Of a stretch of DNA of 54,206 bases, positions 1 to 7,867 are shown in pieces. The position numbers were made by a program, and so were the translations under genes. Numbering within the stretch: the stretch's first letter is position 1; each line of letters starts with the position of its first letter. Source of the DNA: Cyclobacteriaceae bacterium (lineage in GTDB: Bacteria > Bacteroidota > Bacteroidia > Cytophagales > Cyclobacteriaceae); the NCBI GenBank assembly GCA_025055435.1, contig JANWWN010000016.1, positions 1-54,206 of the forward strand, given 5' to 3'. A model generated the notes under the pieces. The model did not search any database, was not told the DNA's origin, and saw nothing but the letters and a program-made list of their open reading frames with translations.

Positions 1-535
1 GAAAAACAGACGAGGGATTGACCGAGGGAGCAAGATTAAAATGAATACCCAGCGTGCGCAACTGCTGCGCAATGGTTGTTCCCATAAAAAAGAGCAGGGA
101 ATCCTGTTGTATTGCACCGAGCGATAATATGGGCGGAAACTCCATGCAACTGTCCAATGAAAGGCCCAAACCTTCTTCCGCGTTTAAGCCTGCTAATAAA
201 GGTACTTTTGCTTCCTGCTGAAGGTGGTTTATCCATTTGCGCACACCTTCGGGGCCTCCCCCGCTTACTAAAACACCACCTGCACCCAGGTTTTTTATCC
301 ATTGCCGATCGCGCTCGCGTTTGTCTTCATCATCTTCGGGATGTACCGAAATGAAAAAAAGCTGTGCAATTTTTTCTTCTCGGCTTAACGAGGAAAAAAC
401 GCTGTCCACCCACCGGGCCTTATTATTTTGTGAATAAAGGGAACAAAGCGCAATGAAAACCAAACCAATCGAAAGGACAACTTTCCGGCTGGCGGAATTG
501 TTAGTCAGGTTGTAATTCAGGTTCAATCCCATCAT
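1..535 (-). CDS. Glycoside hydrolase family 3 protein, N-terminal part (cut by window edge)
   Basis: The reading frame runs off the left edge without a stop, so only about 178 N-terminal residues are seen. A basic stretch and hydrophobic run ending in LCSLYSQ (about residues 17-37) look like a signal peptide. After it come WVDSVFSSLSREEKIAQLFF, GAGGVLVSGG, VPLLAGLNAEEGLG and LRTLGIHFNLAPSVN, which match the first strands of the GH3 TIM barrel in NagZ-like beta-N-acetylglucosaminidases. Related Bacteroidota proteins often carry a C-terminal beta-lactamase-like domain, but that part would lie outside the window. A role in muropeptide or glycan turnover in the periplasm is inferred. Two ATGs (535 and 532) are possible starts. 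The gene is divergent from the next one, with a 41-bp gap. Confidence 0.8.
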   Translation of the reverse strand, partial: MMGLNLNYNLTNNSASRKVVLSIGLVFIALCSLYSQNNKARWVDSVFSSLSREEKIAQLFFISVHPEDDEDKRERDRQWIKNLGAGGVLVSGGGPEGVRKWINHLQQEAKVPLLAGLNAEEGLGLSLDSCMEFPPILSLGAIQQDSLLFFMGTTIAQQLRTLGIHFNLAPSVNPSSVF

Positions 536-576
536 TTTTGTACGTCCAATATACAATCCAACCGTAATCCCGGCCC

Positions 577-945
577 ATGAAATTTCCATCCTTGTTTTTT
601 AAGACCCCGCGGCACAAGCATTTTAACTTCATGCCGCGATATTATGACCCGCAGGAGGAAGAACGTAAGGAACGGCTGGAACGACTGCGTAAGGAAATGC
701 AGGCATCCAATGCGGAAGATGATATCATAAGCAACGATTATCGTCAGCGTATCGCGGGTTCGTTTCGTTCTTCGCGAAGGCGTACCACTCAACAGGCTGA
801 TACATCGGCCGCTATGTTGCGGCTGGCTATCCTTCTTTTTTTGGTGTTGATGTTAATGGCTTATCTTCAGTTCGGTGCAGATGCACTTTACGGATTATTG
901 TTGTTTGTACCTTTTTATTTCCTTTTAAAATTCCGTAAACGGTAA
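577..945 (+). CDS. Conserved small membrane protein upstream of mutL
   Basis: This 122-residue protein has a charged, coiled-coil-like N-terminal half (YYDPQEEERKERLERLRKEM), a basic linker (SFRSSRRR) and two adjacent hydrophobic segments near residues 80-97 and 100-117, ending in a basic tail. Similar small proteins sit before mutL in many Bacteroidota genomes; some were mislabelled as riboflavin synthase. The mutL start follows 2 bp after the stop, so the two are probably co-transcribed. A second in-frame ATG at 631 (MPRYYDPQ) is an equally reasonable start. The function is unknown. Confidence 0.7.
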   Translation: MKFPSLFFKTPRHKHFNFMPRYYDPQEEERKERLERLRKEMQASNAEDDIISNDYRQRIAGSFRSSRRRTTQQADTSAAMLRLAILLFLVLMLMAYLQFGADALYGLLLFVPFYFLLKFRKR

Positions 946-947
946 GC

Positions 948-2729
948 ATGGCCGATATCATTCAACTGTTGCCCGAGTCTATTGCCAATCAGATTGCCGC
1001 TGGTGAGGTGGTACAACGGCCTGCTTCGGCTGTAAAGGAGTTGATGGAAAATGCGCTCGATGCAGGCGCCACATCTGTAACGCTGATTGTAAAAGAGGGC
1101 GGCAAGTTGCTCATTCAGGTAATCGATAACGGTTGTGGCATGAGTGAAACTGATGCACGGATGAGCCTGGAACGCCATGCTACCTCCAAAATCCGCAAGG
1201 CTGAAGATTTGTTTGCCCTGCGCACCATGGGTTTTCGCGGTGAGGCGTTGGCTTCGATTGCAGCGGTGTCGCAACTGGAAATGAAAACGCGGCTGGCCGA
1301 CCGCGAGTTGGGTACACGCCTGGTGGTGGAGGCCTCGGAAGTAAAAATTCAGGAGCCGGTGGCCTGCGAAAAAGGTACGAGCATCGTTGTAAAAAATCTT
1401 TTTTTCAATGTGCCGGCCCGGAGAAATTTTCTTAAGTCAACAGCCGTAGAAATGAAGCATGTGATGGATGAATTTCAACGGCTGGCCCTGGCTTTTCCTT
1501 CAGTAGCCTTTACCTTATTTCAGGGAGATGAAAAGGTGTATGATTTGGCGCCCGGCAAACTCAGTCACCGCATTGTTAATCTATTCGGAAAAAATTTTGA
1601 GTCGCAGCTTATACCATGCAAGGAGGAGACCGATTATGTGCGCATAACCGGCTACGTGGGCAAGCCGGAATTTGCGCGCAAGACGCGTGGAGAACAGTTT
1701 TTCTTTGTTAACCAACGCTTTATCCGCAGCAATTACCTCCATCATGCTGTGATGAGTGCTTTTGAAGGCTTACTGCCTGAACAGAGCTATCCGTTTTATG
1801 TGCTGTTTCTGGAGCTCGATCCGAAACATATTGATGTGAATGTTCATCCTACCAAGACTGAGATAAAATTTGATGATGAACGCATGGTTTACAACGTTAT
1901 GCGTGCGGCTGTTCGTCAGGCACTCGGCGTTCATCACCTTGCCCCTTCGCTCGATTTTGGCGTGGATGTAAATCTGGTTAGCAAACTGCAATCGCGCGGG
2001 CAGTCTGCCCATGAGGTTTTTATAGAGGAGCGTTTTCAATCGTCCGGTAAACAACAGTGGAAAGAGCTTTTTCCGGATGATTTATCGCCTCGCGTCCCGG
2101 AAAGTTTACGGAAAGATGAGCCGGTCGTTGTTGAACCGGAGAAGGATAAGCCGGCTATTTTGGGCAATTCAACGGTTTTTCAGGTTGCCAACCGGTTTAT
2201 TGTGCAGGCCTCGTCAAACGGATTGTTGATCATTGATCAGCAGGCGGCTCATGAACGCATTTTATTCGAGAAATTTCAACTGGCCATGCGGCAACGCAAA
2301 GGGGAAAGTCAGCAGGTGTTGTTCCCGCAAACCATAACATGGTCTGCAGGCGATTGCGCACTGATCACGGAAATGATGCCCGAGCTGGAGGCTTTGGGAT
2401 TCAGGCTGGAACCGTTTGGTAAAAATACGTTCCTCATCACCGGCATGCCACCGGGCCTGCGCGAAACAAGTGGTAAGGATTTGCTGGAGGGGACGATGGA
2501 GCAATTCAAAAATCAATCGGATTTGTCGCTGCCTGTTGCCGACCGGCTGGCCCGTGCTTTGGCCAGGCGATCGTGCATTAAATCAGGTAGTGTGTTACAG
2601 GCCGAAGAAATGCAGGTTCTGGTTCAGCAGTTAATGCGTTGTAAAACACCCCAATATAGTCCATCAGGCCAGATGACCTTTTTTCATTTGGAAGAAGAAA
2701 AAATTGCCGCGTACTTTAACCGTTCTTAA
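948..2729 (+). CDS. mutL: DNA mismatch repair protein MutL
   Basis: MutL couples mismatch recognition by MutS to strand removal. The N-terminal GHKL ATPase is complete: ENALDAGAT, DNGCGM, RHATSKI and GFRGEALASI, all within the first 110 residues. The length of 593 residues is normal. The C-terminal dimerization domain starts near residue 400 and contains DQQAAHERILFE at 430-441 and YSPSGQ at 570-575. These sit where endonuclease-type MutL proteins carry DQHA-x2-E-x4-E and C-P-x-GR-P, so the metal-site residues differ here. The gene starts 2 bp after the small membrane protein and is followed 8 bp later by a rhomboid gene. The family call is certain; whether it nicks DNA is open. Confidence 0.97.
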   Translation: MADIIQLLPESIANQIAAGEVVQRPASAVKELMENALDAGATSVTLIVKEGGKLLIQVIDNGCGMSETDARMSLERHATSKIRKAEDLFALRTMGFRGEALASIAAVSQLEMKTRLADRELGTRLVVEASEVKIQEPVACEKGTSIVVKNLFFNVPARRNFLKSTAVEMKHVMDEFQRLALAFPSVAFTLFQGDEKVYDLAPGKLSHRIVNLFGKNFESQLIPCKEETDYVRITGYVGKPEFARKTRGEQFFFVNQRFIRSNYLHHAVMSAFEGLLPEQSYPFYVLFLELDPKHIDVNVHPTKTEIKFDDERMVYNVMRAAVRQALGVHHLAPSLDFGVDVNLVSKLQSRGQSAHEVFIEERFQSSGKQQWKELFPDDLSPRVPESLRKDEPVVVEPEKDKPAILGNSTVFQVANRFIVQASSNGLLIIDQQAAHERILFEKFQLAMRQRKGESQQVLFPQTITWSAGDCALITEMMPELEALGFRLEPFGKNTFLITGMPPGLRETSGKDLLEGTMEQFKNQSDLSLPVADRLARALARRSCIKSGSVLQAEEMQVLVQQLMRCKTPQYSPSGQMTFFHLEEEKIAAYFNRS

Positions 2730-2737
2730 TCGCTGAT

Positions 2738-3316
2738 ATGTTTAATCTCACGCCAATCGTACGAAATCTTATCCTTATCAACTCAGGGGTGTTCATTCTG
2801 CAGTTGTTCATTCCGGAAGTAACGGGCTATCTGTCACTTTACAATGTTAACACATCATTTTTCAAGCCCTACCAGTTATTTACCTACATGTTTGCCCATG
2901 GCGGGTTCATGCATCTCTTTTTTAATATGCTGATGCTGGCTTTCACCGCTCCGGTGCTCGAAACGTTCTGGGGGTCGAATCGTTTTTTACAATTTTACCT
3001 GATAACCGGAGTGGGCGCCGCGGTGTTTAATGTACTGATTGATCTGCTCACCGGTGGTGGTGCGGGCGCCATGCTGGGTGCATCGGGTGCGATTTACGGT
3101 GTGCTGATGGGTTTTGGGATGTTGTTTCCTAATCTGGAGGTGATGTTGCTTATTCCACCCATTCCGGTTAAGGCAAAATACCTGGTTTTCGTGCTCGGCG
3201 GGCTCACATTTCTCATGGACAGAAGCGGGAGTGTGGCGCATCTGGCTCACCTGGGAGGCATTGTTGTAGCCTGGATTTTGATTAAATTCTGGCGCAGCAA
3301 AGGAACCTATTGGTAA
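2738..3316 (+). CDS. Rhomboid family intramembrane serine protease (first of tandem pair)
   Basis: This 192-residue protein has about six membrane segments and both parts of the rhomboid dyad: Ser116 in GASGAIYG and a histidine in AHLAHLGG (His171, or less likely His168). The first loop holds the expected F-x-HGGFMHLFFNM stretch. Rhomboids cleave transmembrane substrates within the membrane; the substrate here is unknown. The gene lies 8 bp after mutL and 23 bp before a second rhomboid, suggesting one transcript. It is shorter than its neighbour and lacks an extra soluble domain. Confidence 0.9.
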   Translation: MFNLTPIVRNLILINSGVFILQLFIPEVTGYLSLYNVNTSFFKPYQLFTYMFAHGGFMHLFFNMLMLAFTAPVLETFWGSNRFLQFYLITGVGAAVFNVLIDLLTGGGAGAMLGASGAIYGVLMGFGMLFPNLEVMLLIPPIPVKAKYLVFVLGGLTFLMDRSGSVAHLAHLGGIVVAWILIKFWRSKGTYW

Positions 3317-3339
3317 GTTTTACCGGTTCAAGTTTCAGT

Positions 3340-4224
3340 ATGTTCGAAGAGTTTAAACATGCATTCAGCCGGCCGAATTATGCGCACGTTCAGTTAATTC
3401 TGATAAACGTAATTGTTTTTCTCGGTCTGCTGATAATTGATTTAGTTACCTGGATAGCCGGAGCAGAATCGGTGTTTCAGGCCATCTACCGTCAGTTCAG
3501 CATTCCTTCGGGATATAGTGAATTTTTCTCCCGCCCATGGACACTCATTACGTATATGTTCACGCACAGCATGCGCGATATCTTCCACATTCTGTTCAAC
3601 ATGCTTGTGTTGTACTGGTTTGGAAGATTGTTTGTTGAATATCTGGGAGGCGATAAGTTAATTGCTTTGTATATCCTGGGTGGTCTCACCGGAGGTGTGG
3701 CCTATCTGTTGCTCTACAACCTCAGTCCGGAATTTTTCGGTCGTGCTGAAATGGTGGGTGCTTCTGGGGCCATTTACGCCGTGGTGGTAGCTACGGCTGT
3801 GTTGTTGCCCAACTATACGTTTTACCTGTTATTCTTCGGGCCGGTGCGGATTAAGTACATCGCGTTGTTTTACATCATCATCTCCGTGATTTATGTGCGG
3901 CATGGTGTGAACATCGGGGGTAACATTGCGCATTTGGGAGGTGCATTAATCGGGTTTATTTACATGAAGCAGTTGCAGGCCGGGGTAAACTGGGGCAGTT
4001 GGATTACGGAAACCATACAATGGTTCCGGGATTTGTTTAAGCCCAGGCCCAAAGTAAAGGTGAGCTACCGAAGTAAAAGCGAAACCCGGCAACGTCATCC
4101 GGAAACAGCTGACAGGGTACCGCAGGAGGAAATTGATGCGATTCTGGATAAGATATCCGAAGGCGGTTACGACAGCCTGACACGCGAAGAGAAAGAAAAA
4201 CTTTTCAGGGCCAGCAGGAAGTAG
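3340..4224 (+). CDS. Rhomboid family intramembrane serine protease with soluble C-terminal tail (second of tandem pair)
   Basis: Starting at ATG 3340 the protein has 294 residues. A TTG at 3310 overlapping the previous stop would add ten residues, but MFEEFKHAFSRPNYAHVQL is a more natural rhomboid start. The catalytic serine lies in GASGAIYA and the histidine in NIAHLGG; TYMFTHS and HILFNMLVL mark the first loop and helix. After the last membrane segment (about residue 215) comes a basic, charged cytoplasmic tail of about 75 residues ending in LTREEKEKLFRASRK. That ending resembles the tail seen on many Cytophagales rhomboids. The two neighbours have diverged, so this is an old duplication. 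It converges on the next gene with a 15-bp gap. Confidence 0.88.
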   Translation: MFEEFKHAFSRPNYAHVQLILINVIVFLGLLIIDLVTWIAGAESVFQAIYRQFSIPSGYSEFFSRPWTLITYMFTHSMRDIFHILFNMLVLYWFGRLFVEYLGGDKLIALYILGGLTGGVAYLLLYNLSPEFFGRAEMVGASGAIYAVVVATAVLLPNYTFYLLFFGPVRIKYIALFYIIISVIYVRHGVNIGGNIAHLGGALIGFIYMKQLQAGVNWGSWITETIQWFRDLFKPRPKVKVSYRSKSETRQRHPETADRVPQEEIDAILDKISEGGYDSLTREEKEKLFRASRK

Positions 4225-4239
4225 CCGGGACGGTTCTGT

Positions 4240-4935
4240 TTAACCTATAAACCGTGCAATAAGAAATGCGGCCGTGGCTGCGGCAGCGCCAACAAGTGTT
4301 ACACGTATTGCACCTTTCAATACAGGCTGTCCGGTAAGTTTGCTTTTTATAAGGCCAAAAACAATCAGACACAATAAGGTAATAACAGTCGAATAAACCA
4401 GTCCCTGCGTGGGTGTTGGGGTGAAGAAATAAGCCATCAGCGGAATAAGGCCTCCGATAACATAAGATATTCCAATGATGAATGCGCTTTGCAGGGCGCG
4501 GTTTTTGTCTGGCCGGTCGAGGCCCAGTTCAAATCGCATCATAAAGTCAACCCATTTCTTTTTATCCTGGGCAATGGCGAGCGCCACTTTTTCCTGCAGG
4601 TCTTCCGGTACGCCGTATTGTGCGAAGATGTCTTTGGTTTCCTGTATTTCCACCTCATACAGGTTTTCGATTTCATCGTACTCGCGCTTCTCTTCCGATT
4701 CGTAGTGCTCAATTTCCGTGCGCCCGGCCAGGTAGCCGCCTAAGCCCATGGCTATGGAACCGGCTGCGATTTCAGCCAGGCCGGCAGTTATTACAATGGC
4801 ATTGCTGTCAACAGCGCCGCTAAGGCCCGCAGCCAGCGCAAAAGGAACGGTTAGACCATCGCTCATGCCAATTACAAAGTCGCGCACTTTTTCGGACGAC
4901 TGAAAATGTTGTTCCTGGTTGGGTGTAGGCTGCAT
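4240..4935 (-). CDS. VIT1/CCC1 family iron/manganese transporter
   Basis: This 231-residue protein has the VIT fold. VRDFVIGMSDGLTVPFALAA (about residues 17-36) is the hallmark first helix, followed by a second helix with GLAEIAAGSIAMGLGGYLA. A long acidic and charged segment (about 73-140, rich in E, D and K) corresponds to the cytoplasmic metal-binding domain, and three more hydrophobic helices follow from about residue 148. VIT/CCC1 proteins move Fe2+ or Mn2+ out of the cytoplasm by exchange with protons. In bacteria this is usually detoxification. The downstream gene ends 3 bp away from this start on the same strand, so the two are probably co-transcribed. Confidence 0.9.
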   Translation of the reverse strand: MQPTPNQEQHFQSSEKVRDFVIGMSDGLTVPFALAAGLSGAVDSNAIVITAGLAEIAAGSIAMGLGGYLAGRTEIEHYESEEKREYDEIENLYEVEIQETKDIFAQYGVPEDLQEKVALAIAQDKKKWVDFMMRFELGLDRPDKNRALQSAFIIGISYVIGGLIPLMAYFFTPTPTQGLVYSTVITLLCLIVFGLIKSKLTGQPVLKGAIRVTLVGAAAATAAFLIARFIG

Positions 4936-4937
4936 AA

Positions 4938-5606
4938 CTAGTTGGTTTGTTCTTTTAAAAACTGTTTCAGGGCTTCAATAATTTTTTCTACGCTGGTAAA
5001 ATACTGCACTTCCCGGTGGTACTCATTAAAACGGGTAAGCAATCGGTAATAGGTAATTTCGTCTAATCGGAATTCACGCAACAGTTCCTGCCTTAGGCCT
5101 TCATCGTTAATCACCTGGTTATACACGTATGTTTTGTTGTTTTCGTCAACCAGCTTCAACAGTTTTCTTCTTTCCCGCTGCCACCGCGAAAAATACTCGA
5201 TCGGATTGGCAAATGCCGATAGTTCATCCAACGGTTTGGGTAAAGGCCGTGACGGACGCACGGTTTCCAGAAGACGACTTCCGGTAATTTTCACCTCTTC
5301 CAGATAGGTAACTTTTTCGCGCAATCTTACCAGGATCACATTTTCCTCAAAGAATAAAGGTAGTTCCAGAACCTGATAGCCTGTTAGTGAAAACACCAGG
5401 GTGTCGGTACGTTGGGCGGTTAGGGTGAAGAATCCTTTATCGGAAGTAACTGTGCCCTGAAGCCGGTTTTTAATGGCTACGTGTACGCCCGCAAGCGGGG
5501 CCATTGTAACCGAATCGGAAACGTAGCCACTGTATGCCTGCTGCACAGGTTGTGCCCAGCTACAGGCTGATGCTGCGATAAACAGGCCGTAGAGTAATGC
5601 GCGCAC
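4938..5606 (-). CDS. Secreted carboxypeptidase-regulatory-like domain protein
   Basis: A GTG at 5606 gives 222 residues with a clear signal peptide (RALLYGLFIAASACSWAQ). An upstream ATG at 5702 would overlap rlmN by 86 bp and bury the signal peptide, so it is rejected. The mature protein starts with a CarboxypepD_reg-like beta-sandwich (YSGYVSDSVTMAPLAGVHVA, then GTVTSDKGFF and LVFSLTGYQ), the domain found at the front of TonB-dependent receptors. Here it is followed only by a charged, helical C-terminal half with EYFSRWQRERRK. No TonB plug or barrel is present. Related Bacteroidota proteins are periplasmic or envelope-associated and of unknown role. The gene lies 10 bp downstream of rlmN. 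Confidence 0.75.
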   Translation of the reverse strand: MRALLYGLFIAASACSWAQPVQQAYSGYVSDSVTMAPLAGVHVAIKNRLQGTVTSDKGFFTLTAQRTDTLVFSLTGYQVLELPLFFEENVILVRLREKVTYLEEVKITGSRLLETVRPSRPLPKPLDELSAFANPIEYFSRWQRERRKLLKLVDENNKTYVYNQVINDEGLRQELLREFRLDEITYYRLLTRFNEYHREVQYFTSVEKIIEALKQFLKEQTN

Positions 5607-5616
5607 GTTACAGGCT

Positions 5617-6672
5617 TCAGATTTTATTGGCGAGTTGTCCGCAGGCCGCATCAATATCCTGGCCGCGGCTTTTTCTGATTCGGGCAATGATGCCGTGGGC
5701 ATGCAGGGTATCCTGGTACAGTTTTACCGCTTCGGGCGAGGCCTGCTGATAAGGGCCATCGTCAATGGGATTGTATTCAATCAGGTTTACCTTACACGGA
5801 ATGTGTTTGCAGAATTTTACCAGCGCCCGCACGTGTTCGGGTGTATCGTTGATGCCCTTCCACACCACATATTCATAAGTCACTTTTCGCCCGGTTTTTT
5901 TATACCAGTACTTCAGCGCTTCGGCCAGGTCTTCGAGCGGGTTGGTTTCGTTAATGGGCATCAGTCGCGAGCGGGTTTCGTTGATGGCATCGTGCAGCGA
6001 AACAGCCAGGTTAAATTTTACGCCGTCATCGGCAAGCTTTTTTATCATCTTGGCAATGCCCACGGTTGACACGGTTATCCGGCGCGGTGCCATGTTCAGC
6101 CCTTTGGGCGATGTAATTTTATCAATGGCAGCCAGCACATTGTTGTAATTCAGCAAAGGCTCGCCCATTCCCATAAATACAATGTTGGTGAGCGGCCTTC
6201 CGAAGTACTGCTCGGCCTGTTCGCGGATTACCACCACCTGGTCGTAAATTTCATCAGCCGAGAGGTTGCGCATGCGTTTCAGGCGGGCAGTGGCACAAAA
6301 GGTGCAGTCCAGGCTGCATCCTACCTGCGAAGATACACAGGCCGTGATGCGGTCGGGTGTGGGGATGAGCACCGACTCTACAATTAAACCATCGTGCAGG
6401 CGCACGGCATTTTTTATGGTTCCGTCGGCACTGCGCTGCATCCGGTCCACTTTGATCGGGTTAATCGAAAAATTCTTCTTCAATAAATCACGGAGCTCCA
6501 GCGACAGGTTGGTCATCTGATCAAAATCCGTAGCCGATTTTTTCCACAGCCACTCATAGACCTGTTTTGCGCGGAAGGGTTTTTCCTGATGGGCGACAAA
6601 AAAAGCCTCCAGCTCGGCAAGGCTCATCTTGCGGATATCTTTCAGAACCGATTTTTCAGCTACCGTAGGCAT
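5617..6672 (-). CDS. rlmN: Dual-specificity RNA methyltransferase RlmN
   Basis: This radical-SAM enzyme makes m2A2503 in 23S rRNA and m2A37 in some tRNAs. The cluster motif CSLDCTFC gives Cys119, Cys123 and Cys126. Cys112 and Cys344 occupy the positions of the two catalytic cysteines (118 and 355 in E. coli). GMGEPLLNY and the SAM-binding strands are present. The length of 351 residues is typical. A TACCTTTG box 17 bp upstream of the ATG is the likely promoter -7 element. Confidence 0.97.
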   Translation of the reverse strand: MPTVAEKSVLKDIRKMSLAELEAFFVAHQEKPFRAKQVYEWLWKKSATDFDQMTNLSLELRDLLKKNFSINPIKVDRMQRSADGTIKNAVRLHDGLIVESVLIPTPDRITACVSSQVGCSLDCTFCATARLKRMRNLSADEIYDQVVVIREQAEQYFGRPLTNIVFMGMGEPLLNYNNVLAAIDKITSPKGLNMAPRRITVSTVGIAKMIKKLADDGVKFNLAVSLHDAINETRSRLMPINETNPLEDLAEALKYWYKKTGRKVTYEYVVWKGINDTPEHVRALVKFCKHIPCKVNLIEYNPIDDGPYQQASPEAVKLYQDTLHAHGIIARIRKSRGQDIDAACGQLANKI

Positions 6673-6689
6673 GCAACTTTGGCACTGTG

Positions 6690-6697
6690 CAAAGGTA
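6690..6697 (-). promoter_or_regulatory. Predicted -7 box for rlmN
   Basis: On the minus strand this reads TACCTTTG, an exact match to the Bacteroidota TAnnTTTG element. It lies 17 bp before the rlmN ATG. No good TTTG -33 box is visible at the usual distance. Confidence 0.5.
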
Positions 6698-6745
6698 AAG
6701 ATAAGCCCACTGCCGTGATAAGGGAAAAATTTCGGGTTCGGGCGG

Positions 6746-6778
6746 TTTGAGTAAACGCTTCTTTTTCACGTAAATTTC
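6746..6778 (+). promoter_or_regulatory. Predicted promoter of the DUF1611-epimerase pair
   Basis: TTTG at 6746-6749 and TAAATTTC at 6771-6778 are separated by 21 bp. They match the Bacteroidota -33/-7 arrangement except for the last base of the -7 box. The start codon is 19 bp downstream. Confidence 0.45.
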
Positions 6779-6797
6779 GCGCTTCATTTTTCAGGCT

Positions 6798-7862
6798 ATG
6801 GACAATGCAATAATCCTTACCGAAGGCTACCTCGATACGATTAACGCCAAGACAGCCCATGGGCTGCTGCGGGGCACGGAGCGTTTCCGCATTCTTGGCG
6901 TGATCGATTCCAAACATGCAGGAAAAGATGCCGGTGAAGTACTGGATGGCAAAAGGCGTAATATTCCTGTTTATGCCAGCATTCCGGAGTTTGTTCAGAA
7001 GTCGTCCGAGAAAGCAAAGTATTGCATTGTGGGAGTGGCCACGAAGGGAGGCGTGATTCCGGATTCTTTGCGCGCATTGCTGCGTCAGGCGTTGGAAAAT
7101 AACCTGGGCATTGTAAATGGTTTGCATGATTATGTTTCCGATCATGAAGACCTGGCCTCGTTAGCCCGCGAGCGCGGTCTGGAAATTATTGATGTGCGTA
7201 AACCAAAGAAATTCAAAGACCTGCATTTCTGGAATGGAAAAATAAAGGAAGTAACCTGTGTAAAGATAGCCGTGCTGGGAACCGATTGCGCGCTGGGTAA
7301 GCGCACCACCACACGGTTTTTAACAGAGGCCATGCGAAAAGCCGGTTATAAAGCCGAGATGATTTATACCGGACAAACCGGCTGGATGCAGGGAGCAAAA
7401 TACGGTTTCATCTTTGATTCAACTTTAAATGATTTCATTTCGGGAGAGATGGAACATGCTGTGTGGGAATGCTTTAAAAATGAAAACCCGGATATCATAT
7501 TCATCGAAGGGCAGTCTTCACTGCGTAATCCAAGCGGACCGGCCGGCGCAGAATGGATTGTTTCGGCCGATGCCGATGCAGTGGTGTTGCAGCACAACCC
7601 TGCACGCAAACAATACAAAGATCTGGAATACTACCCGGCCTATCTTCCGGATGTGAAAGATGAAATAGCGTTGATCAGAATTTATGGTGCTCCTACGGCA
7701 GCCATTACCGTCAACACCATGAAAATGACAACCGAAGAAGCGAAAGCATGGGCCAGCCAGCACGAAGCAGAATTACATATTCCGGTGGTGCTGCCACTGG
7801 AGGAAGGCGTGGACAGGCTCGTACCTGTTTTTGAAAACATGATTCGAAACAAAAGGAAGTAA
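6798..7862 (+). CDS. DUF1611 family protein, DgcN-like (putative D-glutamate N-acetyltransferase)
   Basis: The 354-residue protein has a Rossmann-like N-terminal domain (about 1-135) and a P-loop domain with GTDCALGKRT at 161-170, followed by YTGQTGWMQGAKYG and IIFIEGQSSLRNPSGPAG. This is the DUF1611 family. Members named DgcN have been reported to acetylate D-glutamate, acting with DgcA, an enolase-superfamily racemase that converts N-acetyl-D-Glu to N-acetyl-L-Glu. The next gene, 5 bp downstream, is exactly such an enolase-superfamily enzyme, so the pair fits this pathway. The fold and pairing are seen; the substrate is inferred. Turnover of peptidoglycan-derived D-glutamate would be a sensible role. 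Confidence 0.72.
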   Translation: MDNAIILTEGYLDTINAKTAHGLLRGTERFRILGVIDSKHAGKDAGEVLDGKRRNIPVYASIPEFVQKSSEKAKYCIVGVATKGGVIPDSLRALLRQALENNLGIVNGLHDYVSDHEDLASLARERGLEIIDVRKPKKFKDLHFWNGKIKEVTCVKIAVLGTDCALGKRTTTRFLTEAMRKAGYKAEMIYTGQTGWMQGAKYGFIFDSTLNDFISGEMEHAVWECFKNENPDIIFIEGQSSLRNPSGPAGAEWIVSADADAVVLQHNPARKQYKDLEYYPAYLPDVKDEIALIRIYGAPTAAITVNTMKMTTEEAKAWASQHEAELHIPVVLPLEEGVDRLVPVFENMIRNKRK

Positions 7863-7867
7863 ACCAA

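Noticed and set aside
5607-5702. Upstream ATG for the carboxypeptidase-regulatory-like protein
   Set aside because: It lies within rlmN and gives a non-signal leader; GTG 5606 directly precedes a signal peptide.
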